Source of the DNA: Rhizomucor pusillus
Lineage: Eukaryota > Mucoromycota > Mucoromycetes > Mucorales > Lichtheimiaceae
Direction of reading: 5' to 3'
Assembly (NCBI GenBank): GCA_900175165.2
Contig: FWWN02000627.1
Span: 361,971 to 425,970 of the forward strand
DNA: 64,000 nucleotides
This document shows, one piece after another, positions 12,401 to 26,830 of the stretch. Position 1 is the stretch's first letter, and each line of letters opens with the position of its first letter. The notes beneath the pieces are model-generated. The model saw nothing but the letters and a program-made list of their open reading frames with translations, did not search any database and was not told the DNA's origin. The position numbers were made by a program, and so were the translations under genes.

Positions 12401-13300
12401 AGGGGATAGCCAGCTCAAGGGTGTCTCGACATTCATGGCCGAAATGTTGGAAACTGCAACTATTCTAAAGGTTTGTTGTACCTTCGATGGTAATCATCCT
12501 ATGTTTCTCGCTTACAAAATTTTGCATAGACTGCTACGGACAAATCGCTGATTATCATTGATGAACTCGGTCGAGGCACAAGCACATACGATGGTTTTGG
12601 TTTAGCATGGGCAATTTCTGAGTATGTAGTCCGTACCGATGTTGTATGCATTCCGACTTCTCACAATTCCTCAAAGGCACATTGCGACGCAAATACGTGC
12701 TTTCTGCTTATTCGCCACGCATTTCCACGAGCTTACCACGTTGTCGCAAACTGTACCGCATGTCAGGAATCTAAACGTTGCAGTTCACATCAGCGAAGGA
12801 GACAGCAGAGATATTACATTGCTGTACAAAGTTGAGGAAGGTGTCTGTGACCAAAGTTTCGGTATCCATGTTGCAGAGCTTGCTCATTTTCCAGACACCG
12901 TGGTAAGATTGGCAAAACGAAAAGCTGCTGAACTGGAAGAATATTCAGGTACCATCATGATAATCCTCAAAAATATCCAATGAATATGATTTATTGATGC
13001 AACTCTGTAATCCACTAGATGCTCCAGAGCAAGATCTTTCGAGAAAACATAGCAAAAAAGACGTTGAGGTAACTCTCGTAGCGATCTATTCATTCACGAC
13101 GCGATGTTGACAGATGCACGATTGAAAAGGATGGAACTAAGCTAGTCAAGAACATGATCCAAGAGATAGCACAAAAGACTGGAGGAGGGGATAATCCAGA
13201 TCCGCAAGCGATGCTGGCATCGATACGTGATATTCGCGAACGATACAAGACAGAGCTGCAACAGAATGCTTATCTCACAGAACTTCTACAAATGCAATAA
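9408..13300 (+). CDS. MSH2: DNA mismatch repair protein Msh2 (MutS homolog 2)
   Basis: Core subunit of MutS-alpha (with Msh6) and MutS-beta (with Msh3) in nuclear mismatch repair. Twenty exons: 9408-9441, 9500-9549, 9605-10081, 10138-10267, 10322-10396, 10456-10514, 10575-10809, 10865-11001, 11060-11185, 11238-11352, 11403-11458, 11518-11843, 11900-11961, 12025-12120, 12184-12248, 12303-12470, 12530-12621, 12677-12948, 13019-13068, 13130-13300; 931 aa, close to human MSH2 (934). Visible: mismatch-binding and connector domains ([15 protein letters not shown]), lever and clamp, Walker [15 protein letters not shown] (about residue 667), the ABC signature region [14 protein letters not shown], Walker [14 protein letters not shown] (about 748), and ATHFHEL. 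The 34-nt first exon joins a short exon giving [15 protein letters not shown], the conserved N-terminal motif. Several introns end in AAG; those acceptors were fixed by phase and alignment. The very dense intron pattern makes automated models error-prone here. Confidence 0.95.
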
Positions 13301-13868
13301 ATTGTACGTTAACATGGGAGATCAAGAGTCAGCTTATACAATCGAATCAGCGCATCTGGCAGCTGATGATGTAAATTCGCGTGGTTTTCCCTTTGCTTTA
13401 CCATGCGCATCACCGTCATTCTACAAAACACGTTTTACTCTGATACGCTCAAACTGAGCAACTGAAGAATTTGCAAGGAATGTGATGCGAAATAGTGCGT
13501 TGCTAACGGCAGGATATCATTTGCTTCCAGACGGCAATTGGAATATCATCGCGGGAAAACCAGTTCTGTATACAAAGGAATGATACATGATGCTTTGGAA
13601 GGATACGATAGAGACAGAGAGAGAGGTGGGGGAATATCTTTTTAAATAAAGTGTATGGGGGATATTATGAACAGGGATATATATAATATATATACTTGAG
13701 CGAGGCAGACCGGATAAAGAAGGCGGCCGTGCGTGCGTGCTTGCGTGTGTGCGAGAGAGTGCGTAAAAATGTATGTGTGTGATATGTATATATAACGAGA
13801 TGTAATATAGGTATAACTTGAGTGAAACTTTTTTCCTTTGATTTTCAGCCTTGTCATCCGACACCCTT
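13301..13868. other. Convergent intergenic region with TA/TG-rich simple sequence
   Basis: 568 bp between the MSH2 stop and the stop of the minus-strand membrane gene. Contains TATATATAAT-type runs (about 13675-13695) and TG/GA-rich tracts (13740-13800). The open frames here translate to low-complexity Tyr/Ile/His-rich peptides, consistent with overlapping 3' UTRs and not with coding sequence. Confidence 0.55.
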
Positions 13869-14730
13869 TCAAGACATGTTGATCAGAAGCGGTGTTGTCT
13901 CCTCACGGTGGTATTGCATTTCCTCGCCGGAGGAAAAGGAGGAGGACGAAGGAGTATAGCTGGTATTGCGATGGCGACGTCGGGACCTACGCCGCCGTGC
14001 TCCGAGAATGATAAAGAAAGATGCGCAAAAGAGGATAAACGAGAACACGGTGACGATAAGGTAGTTGACCCAAAGGATCAAAACAGAGATCATTGTCGAC
14101 TTGCGCACGGTCCCTGGGAGGATGGGTGCATCCTTGAAGAACAGCAAGTGTGTGCCTGAGATTTTTTAGTCAGCGAAACCTGCATTGTCTTCTGCAAACA
14201 TATAAATTCTCTTGTTTCTTACCAAAAAGAGCCCAACCGATTTGCCCCACAAATACAAGGGCGCCCACGCGGCTCGTCCACAAACTCGTTGCGGGTTTGT
14301 CCTGATGTGATTCTAGGTCGCTACCAGCCTTTGAAGGTCCAGCAGAGCTGGTTGTTTGAGGAGGTGCCGTGGCAGCAGCTGTTGCTGTGCTGCGTTGCGA
14401 CCCAGGCAGTCGTCGTGTAGAGGAGCGATGCACTCCCTGCCGAAAGCATGTAGCCAGTACGAGGATTACGACAATCAGCGAGGAGACGATTGAGCCTGCC
14501 AGAAAGACAGAGTAAACGGTGGCCGTCGGTGAAAGTGTCCACCAGTCCTCCTTGTTGTTCTTGTCCAGCTCGTATTTTAACAGCTCCGTCAGGGCGTTGA
14601 CGGTAATAAAGATATTGTATAGATTCACAGGTAGGAGAGACACCAGCGATAACACTAGGCCCACAATGCCTAGGAACCCAAGCGAGAGGCCAACTGTCTT
14701 GGAGATAAATCTGCGCTTGTTATTCGCCAT
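13869..14730 (-). CDS. Four-TM membrane protein of unknown function
   Basis: Two exons (minus): 14730-14223 and 14155-13869; 264 aa. Four hydrophobic segments are visible: residues about 12-35 (GLSLGFLGIVGLVLSLVSLL), 70-95, 150-170 and 190-218. The second and third are separated by a Ser/Thr/Ala-rich loop that is probably cytosolic. The short first loop contains a DWW pair. The cytosolic tail starts with a polybasic run (GARRRRSRRRHR) and ends with an acidic dileucine signal (ETTPLL) of the kind that sorts proteins to the vacuole or endosome. The layout recalls fungal four-span Sur7/claudin-like or tetraspan proteins, but I see no diagnostic motif, so no family is claimed. Start chosen at MANNKRR; an in-frame extension to 14823 is Phe/Pro-rich and probably 5' UTR. 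Confidence 0.75.
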
Positions 14731-17700
14731 AAAGAAAGGAGGGAAAAGAAAAAAAAAAGGTGGAAGAGAAAACGAAAGGCGATATCCACCAGCTTTTTGA
14801 TTCAAAGCCCGGTAACACAGCATGGTCCTTGCGGGCCCTTGTTCTCAACAAAGATGACGATGACGCTTTATAGGTAGTGGGGATGTGTATATATTAGCAT
14901 CATCGTCAACGCTTTCCTATGACTCCCTTTTTCCGTGGGAAACAATTCTACGACCACGCCTTCATTGGGCCTCCTACGTTGCCCCCCTCTCCATGGATCC
15001 GGCGCTGCAGCAGCTCCGGCTCGCACACCGCGCTCTCGCGGACCTCACGCGGTATAGATATGTAGCTTTTTAGTTGAGCGGGATCTACGTCTATATACTG
15101 CTAGCTGCTTGACGTTGCCGTTTCTGTCCCTAGACTACAACTCAACTTTTTTCTTATCATCCGACAGACAAACAAACAATGCATCTTGTATTACCTCTAC
15201 GTCACACTACGTGTTGGCTGGTGATTATAAAGTGGAGGAGAGGCCGCTGTGGGGGATTTGACAAGTGCATACATCCGTTGGTAGAAGGGGCGTCAACAAA
15301 CGACGACGATAGAAAATTTCAGCCACGCTGGGTGACACCTGAATATCTCCTCCCTTTCCGGTTCGTTATATTCTTACGACAGTTGAGGGCCGTGGAGAAT
15401 GCGGTAGCTCCGCCGAACTTGTACAGCATGTAATTTGTCTGGCTATGGTATTTATTGACATGAAAAGGGACATGTTCGCAGTGTCTCACGTCACATGTGA
15501 TGTTTGGGTCTGTACACTTTGCTCTTTTAAGGGAATTCAATGCGACCTCCTCTTCTTTACTCCTTCTGTGAAATGAAATCAACGTGGACAAGAAAAAAAC
15601 ACGCCATGATAACATCTGTTGGCAAAGCAGCCCGCAGCAGCGAATCGTTCAGAGTTAAGAATTCCGGTCTTACGAGAAAGGTAGAACAACGACGAGATGG
15701 TGTGACAGGCACGACGCAAGGTACGTGTCTGTACCAGGAAGGTCTTGCAGAAACATTCAGGTATCAAATCCGTTCACTGCGGCCTGTGCACCCACCAGTT
15801 GTAAACAATTTTCTGCTCGTTCACCTCGGCTTTATGCCGGATGTGCTATCTATATAGAATCACTGTGTTAAGCATCATGCTGTCAACAATAACGAGACAG
15901 TAGTGTCTACTGTTCATAACCTTCCGAGAAACGAAATAGTTCCAAATCTGCGCCAAAACAGATTCTGATGGAGCGTTCTTTGTGCTACACCTGCGTGACT
16001 GATAGAAGACCAAAGGCGACCATCGATGAGCATCTACTGCTAAAGTTTGCATACCGGATCATCAAATGGAAAAATTTGCTTCAAATATAACCAACTATAC
16101 CCGTTACTGCCCGTTGCAGACAAATCTTCTCTCGTCTCCTATTTGAACAGTGGCAGCAGATTCTTCAATTGAATTTTGCAAAGCTTCTTAGTAAGAGTAG
16201 GTATAAGCAGTTAGACTTTAGTCAAGTACTCTTTTTCGCGTATTCGAGTCACAGAGTACTACCTACAAAGGAGACCATTTATACATACTTTTTGGGCTCA
16301 GCAACAAAGAAAGCTCGAGCGCGTAAAGGCATAACGCAAGTTTGACAACGCTCCCTCTGCTTCTCCAGGAACGATCCACTAGAAGCTCAGCAATCACCGG
16401 TTCAAACTCATATTCGAGCAGCAAGATCGCCTTACATAGTTTGAGCACCAGGGATCTCTAATCGGTTGCTACACCATATAAAAGGGCCTATAAGCTCCAG
16501 CTAGGGAAACTTCAGCAGGAACCAGCTACTTATCGCATGCTTTCAATGATAAAAAGTCCTGTACATCCATCAGAGAATCCTCCTGCATCTGCAAGGTAGG
16601 CGAGACATAGACGACATGTTATTATCTTCATGAATTGCCATTGATGGAAGAACCCCGACGCAAGTGACGAAGATTTATCCTTCTTGGATGATCATTGTGT
16701 ATATTGTGGGTATGTTCGCGGTAAAACCAAATCGATGAAGGATGTACATTCCAAAACGAATTGTACAAATCCAATTATTCTACATACAGTGGAACCTGTT
16801 CTATTCCCTTTAATTTTCAAGGCTGACGAGCTATGGAAGACAAGTAACAAGGAAAATCAGCAGTTAACTGCAAACCAGCAATATGGTAACATAACGTACG
16901 AATATGAAAATACAAATCTTCAGGCATCATCAAGACTTGATTTAGGCTATCTGTCACAAGTTCAAGAGATGGAAGCGATCATGAAAATTGGTAGTAACAC
17001 AATTGGAGACGTAGCATCACCAACCAAGAAAGTTGCTACTGTTATATCTACAATAAAATCATAGCCCACCGCACACGGCTCGGCTTGTTAATGTATATAG
17101 TCTTCTTCAAAGCAAAAAGGTGTTGCCCAAAGTATTTTTCTGTGGTGATTGTACTTTACATGGATATACTGGAACGCATTTATACGGAGCAACCTGCGTA
17201 AACCAATGACAACCGTGAAAGACCTTGTTTTTCAGGCTGTCACTGGTTAACAATCGGTTATCTCTCGTTCCAACCGGTCATTACCTGAAACCTGCCGGAA
17301 TTTCACAAGAAATTTTTTGCGGTGTCTTTCACTCGATAACTTTCAAAAGAAACCGTTCCACCGTCTTACCTTTACTTAGCAGTGGATCCATAGTAACACC
17401 GCTCCCGTTAACTTTCGAGCTCACTACAGAAGATCGTTTACATAAAATCTATTTAGAGCGCGCCGCTAGACAGACTTTTTGGGCTCAGCCTGACGGAGAG
17501 GACCGAAAGATGGATAATTAGGGAGGGTTTCAGATCAATAAGAAATAGGGAAATGGATATCATATCTCTGCAGTGAAGAAGGGAGACTAAGTATCCCAAA
17601 GCGGAGAAAGTTGTCAACTGCTTATGTAAACTTGGCACACCTCTCCGTTTCGCATCAAGATGGTAAAAATCATATGCTAGATGTGTCTTGTGCCGAAGTT

Positions 17701-18539
17701 TGTGACAGACGAATATAAGTGCTACGTCACATTTGACAGCTGGAGGGAGCAAAACTTCCCTTCCACGACCAATAATAGGTGATGACGTTCGTTCTCAGGG
17801 CAGACAATGACTGATATAGCTTTTGATACGTAGCAGACGGGTGAATGCGTGCGCAGCAGGATTTAGACATGGCTCCGATTTGTTACTGTCTGTGTGCACG
17901 CGCTAGTTTGCTGCCCCGATACGCCGCTCGGCCGGTAAAGCAAGACAGTAGCAGCAAAATGCGTCGACAGGGTCACCCTGCCACATTTGGGCGGCATGAA
18001 TAGGGAGGTAAACGACGTGGCCACCGCCATCTTGAGCGTGTAAGCTATTGCAGCGTTAGTTTGTATCATGCATGCACTAACTTTCCTCCTCCTGAAAGGT
18101 ACGAAAAAAAAAAGATGACGGAATTTAACTAAACACTGCAGACAGTTCCACCCACAACTCTACTCCACACCGCGTAGATTTAGCTACGATATGACGCCAT
18201 TATTAGTGGGCTGGCTGGTGGGTTTCAATGGCTACAACAATGACTTGTTCCTCACGAAACACGTCTAATCCCTTTGTGAGATGCACAATATGAAATGAAA
18301 TCGACTTCTCCGCTTTACTGCATCAAATCAGAACGCCTGAACTTTTGGGCGTACGTTACACTCACGTCCAAAATTGTTATATTTTTTTAACAAACCTAAC
18401 TTGACCCATTGTCCTTTAGCACTCCTTCCTTTTCCTTTTCTTCTTCTTCTGCATTTTTGTTTTACTATCGCCAACTGGACGATCTGTTCCTCTACACGCA
18501 CCACACATATATACATAATAGTCGTTCGTTCTAATCACC
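14731..18539. other. Gene-poor block, no confirmed gene
   Basis: 3.8 kb upstream of the four-TM gene and of CSC1. A GC-rich patch at 14990-15055 opens a short frame beginning MDPALQQLRLAHRALADLTR, followed by a possible donor at about 15050; it could be a first exon but nothing convincing follows. A candidate zinc-knuckle frame at 16630-17064 is listed separately. Pyrimidine-rich sequence at 18420-18450 probably belongs to the CSC1 5' UTR. Minus-strand frames at 16263-16448 and 17453-17752 are not recognisable. Confidence 0.4.
16639..17521 (+). pseudogene. Possible zinc-knuckle protein relic
   Basis: A frame from about 16639 to 17064 (stop) reads DASDEDLSFLDDHCVYCGY and continues with a C-x2-C-x13-H-x4-C arrangement ending in KTNCTNP. 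Small knuckles of this form are common in transposon-encoded proteins and in UBZ-type domains. Downstream, 17080-17190 encodes KVFFCGDCTLHGYTGTHLYG in a second frame, and 17225-17521 gives a third stretch ending ERAARQTFWAQPDGEDRK. The three pieces can be joined only by unusually short introns, so I read them as a decayed gene and not a working one. No ATG with a good context opens the first segment. Function unknown. Confidence 0.25.
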
Positions 18540-21500
18540 ATGGATACGCTACACGAGCTGGATCAGTTCATGAAATCTGATAGCAAAATGTCATTGGATG
18601 GCATGGCTACCACGCTTGGCATCAATTTCGCTATCACATTCGGCATCTTTCTTGTGTTTATTATCTTGCGACCGAACCATACACGTAAGATATACATGTG
18701 CAGCAACGCCACAGCGCTCTTGCAGAATATTCATGTTCCGTCCCTTGATGCCTGAAGTGGTCTACGCTCCGAGATATAAATACGCTACCAAGACGTAAGC
18801 TTGCTTTCTCACTCGATAGAGAGCGCGTGTTTCGTTCGATGTTTAGAGCTAAAATATGGACTCCCGACAATCAGAACACAGCCGCCTCCTATATCACATG
18901 GAATTTTTTCATGGTGTAAGCCTGTGATCAAGGCAGAGGAAGAGCAATTGTTGCCCATGATCGGATACGACGCAATCGTTTTCATACGCTTCATGCGGAT
19001 GCTTCGCCGGTTGCTGTATTGGATGACTGCAATCGGTATATGCATACTTATACCGATCAACATTGTTGCTACATCAAAGACTGGGTAAGGAGAACTGCTC
19101 ATAAAATTGAAATCATTGTCTCGCTGCTTATGGAACAATTTAGCGCTTACACTAGAACGTTTTAGGGAATGGCCACCTAATCCTGGTATATACTGCCCTT
19201 TTTAAAATGTACTCTAATGGATTGTGTTAGTGACAAGAATTAACACTGCAGGCGTCGACTTTTTGTCGATATCCACGATCAATTACTATGACGGCAAGTT
19301 TCACTCGGACGGAAATCTTCAATGGTACTGGGCGCATAGTGTCGGCACATGGCTGTTTTCGCTGCTGATTTACCGTGCCTTACATATCAACTATCGCTCG
19401 TATGTCCAGTTGCGGCAGCATTATTTCGAAAGCATAGAGTATCAGCGATCCATGCATTCACGAACGCTGCTGATCCTCAACGTGCCTACCAGTCTTCAAT
19501 CAGACGAAGCGTTGGCGGACTGGGTATCAAAGCTCAAGCTGAAGCACGATCCTGAGCAAGTGTGTATTGGACGACGAAACAACCAGCTTGCGAGATACGT
19601 AGATGAGCACGAGCAAGCTGTGCGAAAATTGGAAATTTTGCTATCCAGCCATCTCCAAGGTGATCAACTCGTAAAGGGTAAGAGACCCTTGATCAGAATC
19701 GGTGGACGGTTCTTTGGCATGTGTGGAGGACGAAAAGTGGATGCGATCGAGTATTACACCGAACGCGTCCAAAGCCTAACCGAAAAAATAACAAACCTGC
19801 GGTCCAACATAATGTCCAACAAACCGACCAATTATGGCTGGATGAGTTTCGCGCATGCATCGCAGGCACACGCAGTAGCAAAAGATCTACGCTTCAAACA
19901 AGCACTGCTGCTGAATACGATTGACATTGATTTGGCACCGCAACCAAAGGATATCATATGGACCAACCTATCGATGAATCAACATGTTCGAAGAAGCAAA
20001 CGACTCGTTGGAAGTGTCCTATTTTACGGCTTTGTATTCCTTTTCTTTATCCCGTCCAGTCTCCTATCCGCATCCAGCAACGTTAAATCAATCCTCCGCA
20101 TCTTTCCAAACGGAGATGTGTTTATTAAACAGCATCGCACGTTTGTTTCGCTTCTCAGCTCCTACTTTGCGCCGGTTGTCATGGCACTTTTCTTTTTTAT
20201 CCTGCCCAAGGTGCTGCGCATATTGTCTCAGCAGCAAGGTTACTTGACCCAATCTAGTTTGGATCGTCAGGTGCTATCCAAGCTGTACATCTTCTTCATC
20301 GTCAATCACTTGCTTGTTTTCACAATCTCGTCAACGCTCCTCGGCATGTATTCTCAGATTTCTGCAGCCGTCGACGGTACCGAGGCATTGACTGCAGCCG
20401 CTTTTTTCTCGACCATGGCGGACAATTTGACTCAAGTGGCAAAGAACATTTGTGGTACGTCTTTACCGTTGCAACAGCAGCGTAGGGGTTGAAAGGGAAA
20501 AGAAATAGGATCAGGTTTATACTAAACTCACTGGTTACATTAGATGTCTCCACCTTCTGGGTGAACTATGTATCCTTGAAAGGGCTGGGTGTGATCATGG
20601 ACTTGGCTCAAGTGTTTGCTTTGATATCAATCACGCTAAGGTGAGGATAATAAATCCGAGAGACAAAAATAGGCAAAAGAGAGAAAGCAAAAGGAGCAGT
20701 GCTAACAAAATAACTACGCGTTTAGAAAATTCTTTACGAGACCCAGTCCTCGACAGTTACAAGTATGTAAACATTCAGTACACATGGAAAAAAAGAAAGT
20801 GTCACGGAGAGAGAGATTGATCGCATTTCTTATGTAGGAGTTTACACGGCCCTCACCCTTCGATTATTCGTTATTTTACAACGTGCTCATATTTTTCTTC
20901 ACGATCGGACTTGTTTACTCCGTTATTGCGCCACTAGTGCTACCATTCACCCTTATTTACTTTATGCTTGCAACTATGGTGTTCCGGTACCTGCTAATGT
21001 AAGTCATGTAAACACACCTATGACACAATCATATTTCGCCTAACTCACTTTGTTTCGATCTTCAGGTACGTGTACGTGACGAACGTGGAAACAGGCGGTC
21101 AGATCTGGCGCGTGCTAGTGAACCGCCTTCTATTTTCGACTATATTGTTTCAAATTGTTATGATACTGGTCCTAAACCTTAAAGGAGCCACAGGGCCGGC
21201 TTACTCTATGATTCCGCTCCCGATTTTCACAGCCGCCTTCAAACTCTACTGCAAGAGAAGGTTCGATCCTCACGTGTACTACTATACTGTTGATAATCGT
21301 CGCCTCGAGCCAGCGATGCATCACTCATCATCACAACAAAAACAATATCGCCAACAGAACCTCGGTGTTCGTTTCGGTGAACCTGCTTTCCTAAGCGAGC
21401 TGCCAATTCCTATGGTTCACGAACGTGTCAAGCACCTGCTACCTCGCTTGTACGGCCAGTCCAAGAGCACAAAGTCCATAACAAAGACATCCAAAGGCCG

Positions 21501-21966
21501 TCTTACACGGAAGAAGACTGTGAAACGATTGTCTGTGATCAAATTCAAGGGTGACCATGAATTGCAGTTCCAAAGCGTTGGTGAGAACGAGTTAGATCTG
21601 GATGAATCTACCGAAGGTGTCAAGGGCCTGTACAAATTCGATGAAGACGATGCATCCTCCACTGTTGTGGAAGCCACAGCAGCGTCAACATCACCAGCCT
21701 CACTGCACCCGCAGGAAGTTCCCCTTTTGCCACCTTCGTCACATCCGCGCTCGTCAAAGAAAAGCGTAACAGACAAATACGCGCCAACAAGGCCGCTTAT
21801 TGGCCACCACGACGACGACGAAGACGAGGAAACAGATCTTGAATGGTACGCTGGCGGCCGAAGGCTAGAAGATTCCACCAATGTGATAGAGATGGCGCAT
21901 ATCTACCGTGATCGACAATTAGAGCGCGGTCCAGGAGATATGTACCAATCACGAGGATACAAATAG
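18540..21966 (+). CDS. CSC1/TMEM63 (OSCA family) calcium-permeable cation channel
   Basis: Osmosensitive or mechanosensitive cation channel family of plasma or internal membranes. Exons: 18540-18684, 18758-18794, 18875-19084, 19166-19185, 19252-20454, 20544-20640, 20726-20762, 20838-20998, 21066-21966; 936 aa. N-terminal TM (GINFAITFGIFLVFIILRP) leads into VYAPRYKYATK and PPPISHGIFSWCKPV, the family's N-terminal signature. Next are GYDAIVFIRFMRM, FLSISTINYY and the cytosolic domain (SRTLLILNVP). The seven-TM DUF221/RSN1 pore region follows, including GSVLFYGFVFLFFIPSSL and EFTRPSPFDYSLFYN. A hydrophilic, acidic tail of about 200 residues closes the protein. Exon 4 is a 20-nt microexon encoding EWPPNP; acceptors at 18757 and 18874 were picked to restore RPNHTLVYAPRY and KTTQPPPIS. 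The ninth exon carries the last TM and the whole tail. Confidence 0.92.
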
Positions 21967-22771
21967 ACACAAAGCAAGCCAAAACACCAAACAAGGCACC
22001 CTCAAACACCTTCTATTCAGAAAACTTGGAGATCTTCCAAAAAGAAAAAAAAATAATCGACTTGAGCGAACAAGAGGGGTTATTGCAAGAGGAACAAGGA
22101 AAAAAATTGTATATAAAAACTACCGCTTACCTAAATGCAACCACTTTTACATTTCATATCACATCATCCTCGTTTGTCCTCTCTATCTTTCACTCTCGTC
22201 TTGTCTTTTTCTTTCTCCTCTTTTCCAGAATGTAAAATACAACCTCCCTCTTTATATACCCTGTATTACTACTACTCACGGCTGGGACAAAATGGTAATT
22301 GATCTTAACATGCTGTATTATACCTTTTTTTTCTATTTTACCTTTGATGTCATTAACTAACATTGTCTTTAAGGTGGCTGGAACGCTGTACATTTGATGT
22401 AAATTATATTTCTCTGTACACTCTCGCCTCAACCTTTCAAAATGGCTGCTGCATTTTTCCTATTCGGTTACGAGGATACAACTTTCCACACACCACACAG
22501 TATCGCTGTTTTTACATACACTCATTCAAGCTTATCCTTCTACGGCTATTAACTAGCTCGCCTTACACTCCTTCTTGACCTGATTATATGTTTCCCTGTT
22601 TTTTTTTTTCATTTTTTGTCTGTATGGAATCACAACAGTAAATCTAGTTTAAGCAAGCACCCAATTAATTTTTGTGGCTCAAACTCATCGTTCCGCAGAT
22701 CAAGAAATAACTGCGAGAGCGGAGAGGGACTGTCCTTTGCTTTTTCCTGCACAATTTTCCTGTGTGTGCTC
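21967..22771. other. Intergenic, CSC1 3' side and PRP43 promoter
   Basis: 805 bp between two plus-strand genes. A-rich just after CSC1, then T/C-rich (22140-22230), with a run of T at 22600-22610. No supported gene. Confidence 0.5.
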
Positions 22772-25361
<2,590 letters not shown>

Positions 25362-25829
25362 AGCGTTGCATGATTATGTTTTCCTTTCTGCATACAAGCA
25401 ATCCATTTATTTTCAAAACAAAGCATTGTCCTTTTTGTCAATTATAATGTCATATAGAAACACTCTGGAACGGTCCAAATCTCCAAATAGACCAAGTGAT
25501 TGCCATGCATGAGTGTAAAGCAGTCTTGTCTCCATGGATTTGTCGCGATTATGTGTTACAAGATGATGTTTACAATGCTCATGTTGGAGTGTCCTTTTGT
25601 TCCGTGTGTATATTTGACAATAAATTTTGTATTCAAACTTGGTGACTATATTCATTCATATGTTGCTCTGAAGACAAATTTCTGGTATAGGAAAGTTGAT
25701 CATGCAAAGTGGAGTAGGGTTTAGATTGGTTTCATGTCTCAAATATGCTAAAAAACAAAAAGAAAGCAAAAAAAAAAATCAAAGAATGGAGGCTATGTAC
25801 TAGGTGCAAGATATGGAATAAGTAGGGTA
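25362..25829. other. Convergent intergenic region
   Basis: 468 bp between the stops of PRP43 (+) and the DSC E3 gene (-). A/T-rich with an A run at about 25770-25780; expected to hold both 3' ends. No gene seen. Confidence 0.5.
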
Positions 25830-26797
25830 TCAGCATACTGGAAGATACGACCTGCAGACAGGGCATTCGAGTTTGATTCGCATCCACTGGAATAGAGAGA
25901 TTAGTAAAACAAGAATTTGGATGATTTCTATATTATTGAACCAGCATACCTGTTCGAGGCAATCAGTGTGGAAAAGATGCTGACATGGCGTCAGCATATA
26001 CTGGGCGCGGTTAAGCATATTGAGACCGGGTGGACCGGTGCTGGAAGTATCAACCGGCAGCATGCAAATAGCACAATCCCGTGGGTTGCCCTGTCCTGTC
26101 TCTTCGTCGTCTCTTGATAGGATGGGATGATAATTATAAGTTTGCGGGAGATACTGAAAAAAAAAAAAAAGAAAAAATTGAAGATTAGCAAGATGACCAG
26201 CGTACAAGAAAAGTTGAGGAAAAAGGTACCTTTTCTGGAATAAAGAAACGGGGACCCAATCTATCCTGGAGTAACAATATGAACGCTTGCAGTACCACGT
26301 AGCCTACGAGCACCCACACCCAAGGAGACTGCTCGTGTGATATCAGATTATGGGGACAACCATAAAAGTCTAAAAAAAAGCCAATAGTAAGTAACAGGTT
26401 TAACGAGACGAACGAGCGCCATCCTTACAAAGCGGTATAGCAAGCCTTGTAAAAGTCATTCCCAGAATATACCGTCGACTTAGTGGTCTCCTGCAACCTC
26501 GCATAACGTTTCGTACTATTTGCGGTATCCAGAACGAATAGAATGCAAATCCTAGAATGCCGATAATAACATTTTGTACGAATGCCGATCTCGTTGTCGT
26601 TTGGTAGAAAAGAAACAAGCCGATGAGTAGCAAGGCATCTATGACAGCGAAAATGTTAGATGCAAATTGGACAGGTCGAAGCTTTTCAATGGGATTTCTT
26701 ACATAGTCTATAATACAGAAGACCAAAATCGGGCGGTGCATCGCTCGTCGTAGCTACCGCTGGCCTGGGCGGGTTGGCAAGAGGCAGAATTGTGCGT

Positions 26798-26830
<33 letters not shown>

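Noticed and set aside
13517..13864. 115-aa open frame rich in Tyr, Ile and His
   Set aside because: Composed of TA/TG simple sequence in the convergent 3' region; no domain, and both flanking genes end beside it.
16287..17491. Shared word CTTTTTGGGCTCAGC at 16289 and 17476, both reading TFWAQ
   Set aside because: About 16 bases of identity between two sites in 64 kb is near what chance allows, and similarity does not extend outward.
21797..22009. Minus-strand membrane-like frame at the CSC1 3' end
   Set aside because: Overlaps the conserved CSC1 reading frame in antisense and lacks a start context or partner exon.
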